From positions 1 through 37,278 of the forward strand of contig JAJFUS010000020.1 of assembly GCA_021372295.1 (NCBI GenBank): DNA of 37,278 bases. Direction: 5' to 3'. The notes under the pieces are model-generated. The model was not told the DNA's origin, did no database searches, and saw only the letters and a list, made by a program, of their open reading frames with translations. Below, in pieces: positions 16,228 to 24,941 of the stretch. The translations under genes and the position numbers were made by a program. Origin of the DNA: a bacterium. GTDB taxonomy: Bacteria > Armatimonadota > UBA5829. Position 1 is the stretch's first letter. Each line of letters opens with the position of its first letter.

Positions 16228-17226
16228 TTACTCGTCAAGAGATTTTTCAGGGGTATTTTGGGGCTCCTGGAACAAGCCCATGTTTCTGAACTTCTTATAG
16301 CGCTCATCGACCAACTTGGGAATCTTCAGCTTTTCGAGCTGATCCAGATGCTTAATCAGCGCGGCCTTTACATTGCGCGCGGCAATTTCCACATTGCGAT
16401 GAGCGCCGCCGGGCGGTTCGGCTATTACCTCGTCGATTACGCCGAGTCTCAGCGCGTCGCCGCTGGTGATTTTCAAGGCTTCAGCCATCTCCTTGTGCTT
16501 GGTTGGGTCGCGCCAGAGGATAGCCGCACAGCTTTCCGGCGGAATGACCGAGTAAACCGCGTGCTCCATCATCAGAATTCTATCGGCAATGGCTATGCCC
16601 AACGCGCCGCCGCTTCCGCCTTCTCCAAGAATAACCGCGATTACCGGCGTCTCAAGGGTCGATATTTCCATCAGATTGCGAGCGATCGCCTCGCTTATGC
16701 CGCGCTCCTCCGAGCCAACGCTGCAGTCCGCGGCGGGCGTATCGACCAGGCAGATTACAGGCCGCTTGAACTTCTCGGCGAGCTTCATGAGTCTCAAGGC
16801 CTTGCGATACCCTTCGGGTTTGGCACTGCCGAAGTTGCGATATTGACGATCTTTGAGGTCGCGGCCTTTTTGCTGACCCACAAACATAACCTCGCGGCCC
16901 TCAAGAGTCGCAATCCCGCCGACCATCGCGTGGTCGTCGGCAAAAAGCCTGTCGCCGGAGAGTTCGGTGTAATCGTCGAACATCACCCGAACATAGTCCA
17001 GCGTATATGGCCGCTTCGGATGACGCGCCAGAAGCACTCTGTCCCATGTCGACAGGTTGGCAAAAATCTCGACAAGCAGCCTGTCGCGATCCTGTTCGAG
17101 TATTGCAATATCATCAGACCGATCCTCGCCGCGCTCCATGGTGAGCCGCTTTATCTCAGCAATCTGAGTGTCGAGCTCGGTTATCGGCTTTTCAAAATCC
17201 AGTACGTTCCATTCGCTAGGCGGCAT
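16228..17226 (-). CDS. accA: Acetyl-CoA carboxylase carboxyltransferase alpha
   Basis: A 332-residue AccA, which with AccD transfers carboxyl from carboxybiotin to acetyl-CoA to make malonyl-CoA for fatty acid synthesis. The helical N-terminus (LDTQIAEIKRL) and the crotonase-type core are present, with YTLDYV, GDRLFADDHAMVGG, GQQKGRD, EGYRKALRLM, GEGGSGGALGIAIADR and YSVIPPESCAAILWRD. A notable change is DTPAADCSVGSEERG where most AccA proteins have DTPGAYPGVGAEERG. The start 17226 has AAGGAG 9 bp upstream and overlaps accD by 11 bp. ATG 17232 is too close to that site. Translational coupling with accD is likely. Confidence 0.96.
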   Translation of the reverse strand: MPPSEWNVLDFEKPITELDTQIAEIKRLTMERGEDRSDDIAILEQDRDRLLVEIFANLSTWDRVLLARHPKRPYTLDYVRVMFDDYTELSGDRLFADDHAMVGGIATLEGREVMFVGQQKGRDLKDRQYRNFGSAKPEGYRKALRLMKLAEKFKRPVICLVDTPAADCSVGSEERGISEAIARNLMEISTLETPVIAVILGEGGSGGALGIAIADRILMMEHAVYSVIPPESCAAILWRDPTKHKEMAEALKITSGDALRLGVIDEVIAEPPGGAHRNVEIAARNVKAALIKHLDQLEKLKIPKLVDERYKKFRNMGLFQEPQNTPEKSLDE

Positions 17227-18085
17227 CTTCATTCTCCTTGCAGCCGCAGAAATGCAGCACTTTGATAAGCGTCGATTTCAACTCTCGTCGAGCCACGACC
17301 CTGTCGATCATGCCGTGCTCCAACTGAAACTCGGATGTCTGGAAGTTGTCGGGACGATGCACCACTCCCGCCTGCTGCGCGACCCTCGCGCCGGCAAACC
17401 CAACCAGAGCGCCCGGCTCCGCAAAAATAAAGTCACCCACCGAGGCATAGCTCGCGTGGACTCCGGCGGTTGTCGGGTCAGTGAAGACCACTATATACGG
17501 CAGCCCGGCCTTATTAAGCCTGGCGCATGCGGCAGTTGTCTTCGCCATTTGCATCAGCGAGAGTATGCCTTCCTGCATGCGCGCGCCGCCGGATGTCGTA
17601 AACTGGATCGCCGGTATTTTTTTCTCGATGGCAAGCTCGATGATTCGCACCACCTTCTCGCCGACCACGCCGCCCATACTTCCGCCCATAAACCTGAAAT
17701 CGGCCACTCCAAGCGCGACTTCGATCCCGCCGAGCTCGCCCGTGCCGGTGACGATGGCCTCTTCCAGATTGGACATCATGCGGCCTTTAGCCACTTTGAC
17801 GTCGTACTCTGGAAAATCGAGCGGATTGACTGCCGTGAGCCTGGCGTCCGTCTCAACGAATGTGCCGTCGTCGATGGTTATCTCGATGCGGTCTCTGGCT
17901 CCAAGTTTATAATGATAGCCGCACTTATTGCAAACGCGCAGGCTCTTTTCCAGTTCCTTGTTGAAGAGTATCTCACTGCATTTCGGACATTTTGTCCACA
18001 ACCCGTCAGGCAGCGCGTCAACACTCTGCCGCGCGGTCTTGCGAGCGGCCTTGCCTTTCATTCCAAACCATGGTGCAGGAGTCAT
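17216..18085 (-). CDS. accD: Acetyl-CoA carboxylase carboxyltransferase beta
   Basis: A 289-residue AccD. The N-terminal four-cysteine zinc ribbon (CPKCSEILFNKELEKS... CNKCGYH) is followed by the carboxyltransferase core with VAKGRMMSNLEEAIVTGTGE, SMGGVVGEK, FTTSGGARMQEGILSLMQMA and PTTAGVHASYASVGD. It partners with the overlapping accA. The start 18085 is supported by GGAGGTG 8 bp upstream and gives MTPAPWFGMK, usual for the family; the earlier ATG at 18124 lacks a good site. Copy B of the hairpin element lies 46 bp upstream. Confidence 0.96.
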   Translation of the reverse strand: MTPAPWFGMKGKAARKTARQSVDALPDGLWTKCPKCSEILFNKELEKSLRVCNKCGYHYKLGARDRIEITIDDGTFVETDARLTAVNPLDFPEYDVKVAKGRMMSNLEEAIVTGTGELGGIEVALGVADFRFMGGSMGGVVGEKVVRIIELAIEKKIPAIQFTTSGGARMQEGILSLMQMAKTTAACARLNKAGLPYIVVFTDPTTAGVHASYASVGDFIFAEPGALVGFAGARVAQQAGVVHRPDNFQTSEFQLEHGMIDRVVARRELKSTLIKVLHFCGCKENEDAA

Positions 18086-18130
18086 ATTCCAGCCACCTCC
18101 AATAATCGTGCCCTTCAGTACCATAAGAAT

Positions 18131-18357
18131 TCAGTTCTGCGAGAATCACCTGAGGGTTTTACCCTCAGACTCCCGAGCAGGGGCCTCCGCCCCTGCACCC
18201 CGCTGGGGCCGCGGGCCCCAAACCCCTAGTGCAGAGTTATATGCTCCCTTAAGGGAGCATATAACTCTGAGTCAGAAGGTCCAGGAAACCGGGTTTCCTG
18301 GCAGGATCCAAGGACAGAGTCCTTGGCAGGGCTTGGGGCAAAACCCCAAGAAAATCC
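18131..18357 (+). repeat. Multi-hairpin repeat element, copy B
   Basis: It begins TCAGTTCTGCGAGAATCACC, then hairpins CTGAGGGT/ACCCTCAG, CAGGGGC/GCCCCTG, TGGGGCC/GGCCCCA, a palindrome at 18232-18269 identical to that of copy A, CCAGGAAACC/GGTTTCCTGG, CCAAGGAC/GTCCTTGG and CTTGGGG/CCCCAAG, ending AAAATCC. It fills most of the 385-bp gap between accD and the small secreted-protein gene. No gene is seen in it. Confidence 0.88.
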
Positions 18358-18470
18358 CGAAGACTGAACTATTATTAGTACCTGTAGGCGTTATTATAAC
18401 AGATTAAGGGGTCATTTGCCGAATCGTATGGGTAAACCATGTGATGAAACAGTGGAAGGAAGTGATTGTT

Positions 18471-18788
18471 ATGAGGATAACATATATAATCGCCCTAGCG
18501 GCGTTAATCGTTTCGGCTGGAGCAGTGTATGCGGCCGATTGCCCAACATGTTACGTTCAACCCAATCTGAATACGGTCTGCCCGAAGTGCCCCGCTCCGG
18601 CCTGGAACAGAACCCCTATGTGTGAAATTCAGCCTCCGACATACGGCTGCGCCGGACGAGGCCCGGCAGTAATCGCTGTTGACCCATGGGTAAGGTGTGG
18701 AGCGTTTTGCTCTGCGGGCCAGATTGCCCCCGGCTGGCCTTACGGTTGGAACGCCCCGTATTGGCAGAGACCGGATAGCAATTTCTGA
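18471..18788 (+). CDS. Small Cys-rich secreted protein, function unknown
   Basis: A 105-residue protein with a clear signal peptide (MRITYIIALAALIVSAGAVY, cleavage after AYA or so). The mature part is short, rich in Pro and aromatic residues, and has eight cysteines including two CPxC pairs (CPTC at 24-27, then CPKC) and RCGAFC. The CPxC pattern could bind metal or form disulfides; no family is recognised. The start 18471 has GGAAGGAAG 8 bp upstream, better than ATG 18441. It is convergent with the GH36-like gene. Confidence 0.65.
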   Translation: MRITYIIALAALIVSAGAVYAADCPTCYVQPNLNTVCPKCPAPAWNRTPMCEIQPPTYGCAGRGPAVIAVDPWVRCGAFCSAGQIAPGWPYGWNAPYWQRPDSNF

Positions 18789-18826
18789 GATAGTTAAAAA
18801 ATTAGAAAGTTGGAAGGTCCCAAGTC

Positions 18827-18860
18827 TGCATGCCTCCGACACTACGTACTGAGGCATGCA
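18827..18860. terminator. Hairpin between convergent genes
   Basis: TGCATGCCTC (18827-18836) pairs perfectly with GAGGCATGCA (18851-18860) across 14 bases. It sits between the stops of the convergent secreted-protein and GH36-like genes. It lacks a strong T-run, so intrinsic termination is uncertain. Confidence 0.5.
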
Positions 18861-18876
18861 ACTATGCTGCGAAATA

Positions 18877-20970
18877 TTAACTCACCAACTTGAAAAACAC
18901 TTTCACAATCATCGGGCTGAACGGCGGTATCTGCAGGTCGAGAGTCAGTTTGTCGCCCGAAAGCTGATATGGAGCGCCTTCCACCGTCACCTCTTCCATA
19001 AACCCAAGATCGCTGAGCCTGACGTTGACCTTGCGCGATAGAGGCGTGTCGGTCAGGTTGAATGCGTTCACCACGCATCGCCCGGATTCGGGAAGCACGT
19101 GGATGTGCGTCAACTCATCCGGCGCAAAGAATCGCCCGCGGCAGTAGACATCTTTCAACCCTTTATACTCGCTCAGAGCCTGCTTATATGCTTCAAATCT
19201 CTTATCGTTGCCATTACCGCCGCCGATGCCCAGGTGTCGAACCGTACTTGCATACCACCAGAATGCAAGGCAGTTGTCGTTGTCGTTATCCATATTGATG
19301 TTCGTGTAAAGTGGGATTTCATACGACAGGTTATAATAGAACAAACTCAGCGCCTTGCCCGAAAGCAGGTCTTCCAATGGGTTCCACATAAACTCGAATG
19401 CCCAACTCTCGTCAAACGAACCCGCCTCGTGCAGAAAATACATAGGCAGATAACGCACTCCCCAAGGCCATACCGGGTCATGCAACTCGATGAGCAAGTT
19501 CGGATGGCTCTTGTGCAATTTCTTCGCCAACTCGACTACCGCGTGCGCGTGCATGTTTGGAGTTGTTGGAACAGGATGACCGTGATCCGGGTTGTAACAT
19601 CCCCCGCGCCAATCGAACTCGTCGAACATGATAAAGCTCATACCGGCATCCGCCAATGCCCGAATGCGCTTGAGTTTCTCTTCCTGATATTGCCAGGAGC
19701 AGACACAAGGCTCATAGAAAGGCTTCTGGTCATAGGGAGCGTAATAGCCTACACTGCCGTCTGGACGGCGGCGGTACATTCCCGGGTAGTCGTCGCAGTA
19801 GCTGCGCCCGATAGTACGGAACGCCGCATTAAGGCCGTATTTCTCCTTTATCATGTTGACGAACCCAGCAGGATCGCCCAGCCGATTTGAATCCCAGCTG
19901 GTCGCGCCCTCGCATGTTTCCCAGCCAGGGTCGAGATAGAGAGTGTCACAGCCGACCTCGCGCGCTTTGGCGGCTTCGCACTCCAGAGTCTCAAGATTGT
20001 AATGTTCTGAGAGTGCCGCGGGATCGTTGTGATGCCAGCCGATATTGTAAAGCTCGTTCCAGTGGATCGGAGGGTCGTAATTGTCAGACAGACCGTGGCC
20101 CTGCGAGTTCATAAACTCGCGAAACATATAGCTGCCGCGCCTCCAGAGACCTTCGTAGAAGTGATAGCGTGTTTTGCCGAATGCCGATTCCGCTCCGGCG
20201 CTGAGTCTGCGAATTTCGGTGGGTTCATTATACAGCGACGGCGACGCGCCTCCGAACGTAAGATACGTCTCGCCGCCGATATACTCGGTGTCGAGCATGG
20301 AATATTCCACCGAATCGGGATTGTATTTGATGACCAGTAGGCCGTTTTCACCATTTGTCCAGGCCCATCCTTCCGACCGCCCCCTGTTCTTATCGACAAC
20401 TTCCTGCACCAGCCGCTGAACGTTGTGAAATTCAGAGCAGGCGTAGCGTCCGTGGTATAGATCATCGAGCTGATAGTCGTGCTTCTTGCCGTCGGGCTGT
20501 AATCTGAACGGCAGAGCCACCAGCCTGTAGTCCTCTATGTCAATTCCCTTGCCGCCATATCGTTCCGGCTTTGCCAGCCTCTTTCGAAAACCGAACCTGT
20601 ATCCGCGCAGCACAACGTCCTTTCCGTTCTTATTATGCAGGGCTATACGTTCCTCCAGAAACTCGCCGTCTTCGGGAATATACAGCATCTGGCGGACATT
20701 GATGTGCGCATCTGAGCCCGGCTCTCCAAGATGGCCGCTTATAATAACCGTTTTGCCTGCGCGCGGCGAAACAGTCTCTTCTATGACAGGCGAGTACAGC
20801 CCTTCCAATCGGACGATCTTGTCGCCGTATTCAACAAACGCGGAATACCGGTATTCACTATCCGCAAACTCCACGCCCGAGTAGGTGTCTTTAAGCGCTA
20901 TTTTGCGCAAACGATTATCGAATTCGATATCGAACTGATAACGGCTGGTATGAAAACTTTCCAGGTTCAT
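18877..20970 (-). CDS. GH36-like (clan GH-D) glycoside hydrolase
   Basis: A 697-residue cytoplasmic-looking enzyme without signal peptide. An N-terminal beta-sandwich (about 1-290) precedes a barrel with CDTLYLDPGWE (342-351), the probable nucleophile D450 in MSFIMFDEFDW, LLIELHDP (492-499) and the probable acid/base D520 in SFDESWAFE. A C-terminal beta-domain follows (about 620-697). The order matches GH36 alpha-galactosidases, where the equivalents are DDGW, KWDMN and SDNTDP, but sequence identity is clearly low. Substrate is unknown; an alpha-galactoside or related sugar is the best guess. The leader is the SD-ending repeat, which places AAGGGAG 5 bp before the ATG and fixes the start. Confidence 0.72.
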   Translation of the reverse strand: MNLESFHTSRYQFDIEFDNRLRKIALKDTYSGVEFADSEYRYSAFVEYGDKIVRLEGLYSPVIEETVSPRAGKTVIISGHLGEPGSDAHINVRQMLYIPEDGEFLEERIALHNKNGKDVVLRGYRFGFRKRLAKPERYGGKGIDIEDYRLVALPFRLQPDGKKHDYQLDDLYHGRYACSEFHNVQRLVQEVVDKNRGRSEGWAWTNGENGLLVIKYNPDSVEYSMLDTEYIGGETYLTFGGASPSLYNEPTEIRRLSAGAESAFGKTRYHFYEGLWRRGSYMFREFMNSQGHGLSDNYDPPIHWNELYNIGWHHNDPAALSEHYNLETLECEAAKAREVGCDTLYLDPGWETCEGATSWDSNRLGDPAGFVNMIKEKYGLNAAFRTIGRSYCDDYPGMYRRRPDGSVGYYAPYDQKPFYEPCVCSWQYQEEKLKRIRALADAGMSFIMFDEFDWRGGCYNPDHGHPVPTTPNMHAHAVVELAKKLHKSHPNLLIELHDPVWPWGVRYLPMYFLHEAGSFDESWAFEFMWNPLEDLLSGKALSLFYYNLSYEIPLYTNINMDNDNDNCLAFWWYASTVRHLGIGGGNGNDKRFEAYKQALSEYKGLKDVYCRGRFFAPDELTHIHVLPESGRCVVNAFNLTDTPLSRKVNVRLSDLGFMEEVTVEGAPYQLSGDKLTLDLQIPPFSPMIVKVFFKLVS

Positions 20971-20975
20971 TTACA

Positions 20976-21038
20976 CTCCCTTGAAACAGCTGAGAGTTGA
21001 GAGTGGAGGGCAAGAGCCCAGACTCATAAGCGCTCAGT
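20976..21038 (-). repeat. SD-ending dispersed repeat, copy 2
   Basis: Minus-strand reading: ACTGAGCGCT, six variable bases, TCTGGGCTCTTGCCCTCC, ACTCTCAACTCTCAGCTG, TTTCAAGGGAG. It is nearly identical to the copy at 32777-32841. Its terminal AAGGGAG (20976-20982) is the ribosome-binding site of the GH36-like gene. Confidence 0.88.
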
Positions 21039-21312
21039 CAGCAAAGAATACATCGCGACTACCCTACTCCCTCTTCTGTGAGAGATGGTTGGGGTGAGGG
21101 CACAATGCATCGACCATTTTCATCTACAGTGATTAAGCGGCAAATGGAGAGATAATAGCCTCAAACCCACCGCCGCTTCTCAGATATTATTATCCTTCGG
21201 CGGCAATGCACCTTCATGATTTCGCGTTTTGATCGAATATTTGAGACCGTCACGATTGGGGAATTTGAGTCAAAGGCTCTGCCGACGTGAAAGATGGACT
21301 TGTGCGATTGAT
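21039..21312. other. Intergenic, nothing recognised
   Basis: About 270 bp between the leader repeat of the GH36-like gene and the terminator of the PEP-CTERM gene. Neither a convincing promoter nor an open frame is seen. Confidence 0.3.
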
Positions 21313-21346
21313 AGAAGAATAAAGAACCCCGCTGCTTGCAGCGGGG
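21313..21346 (-). terminator. Rho-independent terminator
   Basis: CCCCGCTGC and GCAGCGGGG form a perfect 9-bp stem with a 2-nt spacer (21327-21346). On the minus strand TTCTTTATTCTTCT follows. A second fragment GCAAGCAGCGGGG lies at 21371-21383. It ends the PEP-CTERM unit. Confidence 0.8.
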
Positions 21347-21414
21347 TATTTGCGTGCTTATTTATCTAGGATGCTATGCCGCAAGCAGCGGGGAACCTGA
21401 CTGCGCCTCACGGT

Positions 21415-22098
21415 CTATTGCCGCTTAATAAAACCTATCATTCCAATAAGCCCTGCAAAGACGGCCATACATGATCCAGGCTCTGGAAGAACCATGTGAG
21501 CCTGTTTGGTGAGAATCACCCCGCCATCGTCATTACCATCAGTGTCGGCATACACCTTTGCAACATCGTAAAAATAGCTGCCATTCTCAACATAATCAGT
21601 GTCTTCACCCTCTAATCGCGAGTAGGTGACACACTGAGTATCCATAAAAACGTCACTCCAGTGAGGACTCCATGCAGCTACGTTGTAAAACGACGTGTCA
21701 GTATTCGTTGCCGGAGTGGGGTCTGGATTCGGGTCGCTGCAGGTGATCTCAAAACCATCCCACTTATAACCTGTAGCATTCTTTACATTTTGTTCAACCC
21801 TGATCAGATTCCATGCACCGAGATTATAAGCCGTTGTCCCTCCATAGAAGTTGCCGCTGAAATCCAACACAATTGGAGCATCACTCGCCATCACGATGTC
21901 GATTGATACTTGCCAGCACAACAACGGCTCCACAGTGGAAAGGTCGGCAGTGTACTCGGGATTTGATGCCAATGCTAAGTCAACCACATGGTTTCCGACC
22001 GCATCGGTCCAAGTAGCCTGAACGCCAGCCCAAGACCCAACCTGCGCGCATATTAAAAGCAACAATACGCTTACTGCACATCGAGTGATTGGTTTCAT
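21415..22098 (-). CDS. PEP-CTERM sorting-domain protein
   Basis: A 227-residue exported protein. It has a signal peptide (MKPITRCAVSVLLLLICAQV, cleavage near WAG), a beta-rich body of unknown fold, and a C-terminal sorting tail LPEPGSCMAVFAGLIGMIGF ending in IKRQ. The tail marks it for exosortase processing. GAAGGAGG is 10 bp before the ATG. The next gene upstream on the strand is another PEP-CTERM gene, 40 bp away, so they are probably cotranscribed. No enzymatic motif is seen. Confidence 0.85.
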   Translation of the reverse strand: MKPITRCAVSVLLLLICAQVGSWAGVQATWTDAVGNHVVDLALASNPEYTADLSTVEPLLCWQVSIDIVMASDAPIVLDFSGNFYGGTTAYNLGAWNLIRVEQNVKNATGYKWDGFEITCSDPNPDPTPATNTDTSFYNVAAWSPHWSDVFMDTQCVTYSRLEGEDTDYVENGSYFYDVAKVYADTDGNDDGGVILTKQAHMVLPEPGSCMAVFAGLIGMIGFIKRQ

Positions 22099-22138
22099 AA
22101 TTTATGAACCTCCTTCGCCTCGCACAGCACAACAAAGC

Positions 22139-22735
22139 CTATCTTTTTCGTCGAAATATTCCAAGCATGCCACCGACGCCCGCCAACATAGTCAATAACG
22201 AGGCCGGCTCCGGCAGAGTATAGTTGGTGGTAGGATACTGGAGAATACTGACAGGCTGTTGAGGATCCAGAACATCGTAGGTGAACTCAACATAGAGTTT
22301 TTCGCCCTGGTGGATGGCTAAAGGATTGTTTGGGTCATACGTCGTATTCAGGTGAGCAAAGAAACCACAGCAATACTGATATGTCTCAATAGTCCATGAA
22401 CCGACACCAACCTTGTTGACCACAATATTTCTCAAATTGGTGCCGTTAGAGATCTCGACATGCCAATCTGTCCATATATCTTCAGTCTGGTTGGTTATGT
22501 TCTGGCGAATCCTCGGGTCATTTGACCCCGTCGGCTTGGCGTCATTGATGCGGGCAAGAACAGCTCCGTTCGCACCCCACGACCAACCCAGGTCCAGATC
22601 GTAGGTACAAATACCACTGGTATCCCATTTGTTGGAATCAAGAACGACGTCCTGGTAAATGCTGGCGCAGGCCATAGAGGACAAAGCAGCAATCAGAACA
22701 ACTGCGTACAGTAGTAATGCACGAAACTTTATCAT
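22139..22735 (-). CDS. PEP-CTERM sorting-domain protein
   Basis: A 198-residue exported protein. A signal peptide (MIKFRALLLYAVVLIAALSS, cleavage near ACA) precedes a beta-rich domain with several Trp and Asn residues, then YTLPEPASLLTMLAGVGGML and the basic end GIFRRKR, a standard PEP-CTERM tail. The start 22735 has AAGGAG 8 bp upstream; an upstream extension to 22840 would put non-signal sequence before the signal peptide. It resembles no known enzyme. It probably forms a unit with the PEP-CTERM gene downstream. Confidence 0.85.
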   Translation of the reverse strand: MIKFRALLLYAVVLIAALSSMACASIYQDVVLDSNKWDTSGICTYDLDLGWSWGANGAVLARINDAKPTGSNDPRIRQNITNQTEDIWTDWHVEISNGTNLRNIVVNKVGVGSWTIETYQYCCGFFAHLNTTYDPNNPLAIHQGEKLYVEFTYDVLDPQQPVSILQYPTTNYTLPEPASLLTMLAGVGGMLGIFRRKR

Positions 22736-22916
22736 ATCTTTTCTCCTTGTGTTGAGGTGTGGAACCGCCGCGTTCAAACACGGTCTCATGGAGCTGCGAC
22801 AACAATGCCACATCACCCAGGCGCATTTTAGCTCAAGCAAGGAAACTCGTCAAGTGGTTTGGCAAAAATAATTGAAAAACCCGGTAATAATACCAATCGA
22901 CATTTCAATAAATCTC

Positions 22917-24941
22917 TTAATGCACATCAGATAGATCTCTGATCTTCACTTTTGGAATGATTCGACCCTCAATGGTTTCGCACGAGCTTATACCCGTTAC
23001 AATCACATTTTCACCGGTCACAAGCCCGATCTCAGCGGCTGCCGACTCGCATACCGCCCCACAATCAACTCTGAGACCCTTGTGACCTGAGCCGTCGGAA
23101 AGAGCGCTTCCATCGTCGATATAGAAGAATTTTTCGCCGCCCCCACCGATGTATGTGACTTTCCCGCAAGTCTTTATTAGAACACCGATGTTTCGCAGCC
23201 CCACTCCTCCGGTTACGCCCTTGGTAATGCTCGATATATTGCCTCCACCCACCGCTCGATTGAGCATGAATACAGGCTTGAGGGGCGTCATGAGGCTGTC
23301 CATATAAGCCACCAGGCTCGCGCATATCGTTCTTTCGCTCGATTCGCCCGAAAGGTCTCCCACAACAGTCACCAGATCGTCCTTCCCGACAAATGTATTG
23401 CTTAGAACACGAATCCCGTTGTAGCCATTCTCTTCCTGTATATAGAACTCATATTTCCAGCCACCCGTGCCGGCAAACACAGCCGTGACCACTTTCTTTG
23501 CTGCGCAGACTCCCTGGCCGTCCGGGCTGTTAAATGCGTCCGCGACCACTCTGAGATTGGATACCGGATTGCTCACAGTCATCACAGTGAACGCCGATGC
23601 TTGTGCCGCAATAGAGCTTGCATCAGTTGCGATGGCCTCTACAGTGTGTGAACCCACAGTGTATAACGTGGTATCCACAGTGATTTGCCAAGGCTCTTGA
23701 GTGGCGGAGCCCTGGTAAACGTCATCGAAGTAAAAGTCCACTTTCGCGATTCCTGATGTGGCGGTGGCTGTGACGCTTATGGTGGTCAACCCGGTGAGCA
23801 ATTGTCCGGGTGAGTTGATGGCAATGTACGGGTACTTCGCATACGGGGCCATCAACGGGTCGCCGACAACCGTGTGCTTCCAAAACAATCTTGGAGAAGC
23901 CGCATAGAAACTTTCGGCGAGGTTGTAACCGGATGTATATTTGTCGAACAACACCTGCGGCCAGGTGGTTTGAGTATATGGCTCTGAAACATATCCTCCC
24001 ACGCCTGACGCCCCTTGAAAGATAAGATCCGCCACCAACGATTGCCCACCCGTTATAGGCTTGAATGCGCGTGCGCTTGTGGAGACATAAGTGTCGGCGA
24101 TGGAACCCGGCACAAAGTAATTGGAGTGGTAATTGGCTGCGTTGTAACAGGGGTCGTTGCTTCCCCAACTGAAGTATCCCATCAAATTGGTGAGGTTGCC
24201 CAAAAAAGTCGAGGTGTTATCGTATATTACTGGCACGCCCTTCGCTGCAAGTAAAGTGTATGCCGCCTTCAGCCGGTCGTTCATTGTTTTGTTAGGCACA
24301 GGCACTGCACGGTCAAGCGCGATGCATCCCATCTGGCTGGGGCTCACAGCGCCATCAATCATCCTATATATCTCGCCTTCGGTGTAACCATCAAGCCTGG
24401 TGACCAGATACAGGTTCATGCCGCCGTACTTGTTTGAGTGCGAGAATGCTCCGGTGGCTTCCGTAAACGCTTCGGGGCCATAAGGGTTCACGATGAGAGT
24501 GTTAACAGTAGGATCATCGAGGCATGTCAGAACACTTGTAACGGACAATGCCCCACTGCTGAAGTAGTTGCCATTACTGGGATCGATATATCGCGCGGCA
24601 AGGGGAATTCCTTTGGTCAACACGATGTAGTCGATTCGGGAACTGATGGTTGGATTGGCTAGAAATACCCTTATCGGGGTCTTGATGTTCTCCTCGCATT
24701 CGGTATAGTCCACCACCTCACTTGTGGAGCAGTTGATCGTGCAAACGTTCTCAGGAGGAATGTCGCGCGCCTGGACGTAATAGCGCGCAATCCTCTGCGA
24801 TAACGCGCTTTGTCTGTTCTGCACGACCAAGACGTTTTTCGGCCCGCCACCCGCCATCGCTTTTCCCGCAATAATCGGCAGCAAACTGAGAAACGCACAA
24901 CAACACACCAGCCCTCGCTGGTATAACGAAAGCCGAACCAA
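22917..24941 (-). CDS. TIGR03790 family secreted protein, Ig-like domain
   Basis: A protein of about 674 residues. A signal peptide is followed by the TIGR03790 domain, seen as VLVVQNRQSALSQRIARYYV, then DYIVLTKGIPL, YLVTRLDGYT and a GASGVGGYVSEPY segment. A bacterial Ig-like domain follows (INSPGQLLTGLTTISVTATA...VDFYFDD...GSHTVEAIA). The C-terminal 200 residues are beta-rich and resemble OB-type modules (YIQEENGYNGIRV, VTVVGDLSG). The family is found in bacteria that have PEP-CTERM proteins and has no proven activity. TTG 24941 is chosen because GGGAG is 6 bp upstream and gives a clean signal peptide. GTG 25010 would add 23 residues and has no good site. No PEP-CTERM tail is present. Confidence 0.82.
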   Translation of the reverse strand: MVRLSLYQRGLVCCCAFLSLLPIIAGKAMAGGGPKNVLVVQNRQSALSQRIARYYVQARDIPPENVCTINCSTSEVVDYTECEENIKTPIRVFLANPTISSRIDYIVLTKGIPLAARYIDPSNGNYFSSGALSVTSVLTCLDDPTVNTLIVNPYGPEAFTEATGAFSHSNKYGGMNLYLVTRLDGYTEGEIYRMIDGAVSPSQMGCIALDRAVPVPNKTMNDRLKAAYTLLAAKGVPVIYDNTSTFLGNLTNLMGYFSWGSNDPCYNAANYHSNYFVPGSIADTYVSTSARAFKPITGGQSLVADLIFQGASGVGGYVSEPYTQTTWPQVLFDKYTSGYNLAESFYAASPRLFWKHTVVGDPLMAPYAKYPYIAINSPGQLLTGLTTISVTATATSGIAKVDFYFDDVYQGSATQEPWQITVDTTLYTVGSHTVEAIATDASSIAAQASAFTVMTVSNPVSNLRVVADAFNSPDGQGVCAAKKVVTAVFAGTGGWKYEFYIQEENGYNGIRVLSNTFVGKDDLVTVVGDLSGESSERTICASLVAYMDSLMTPLKPVFMLNRAVGGGNISSITKGVTGGVGLRNIGVLIKTCGKVTYIGGGGEKFFYIDDGSALSDGSGHKGLRVDCGAVCESAAAEIGLVTGENVIVTGISSCETIEGRIIPKVKIRDLSDVH

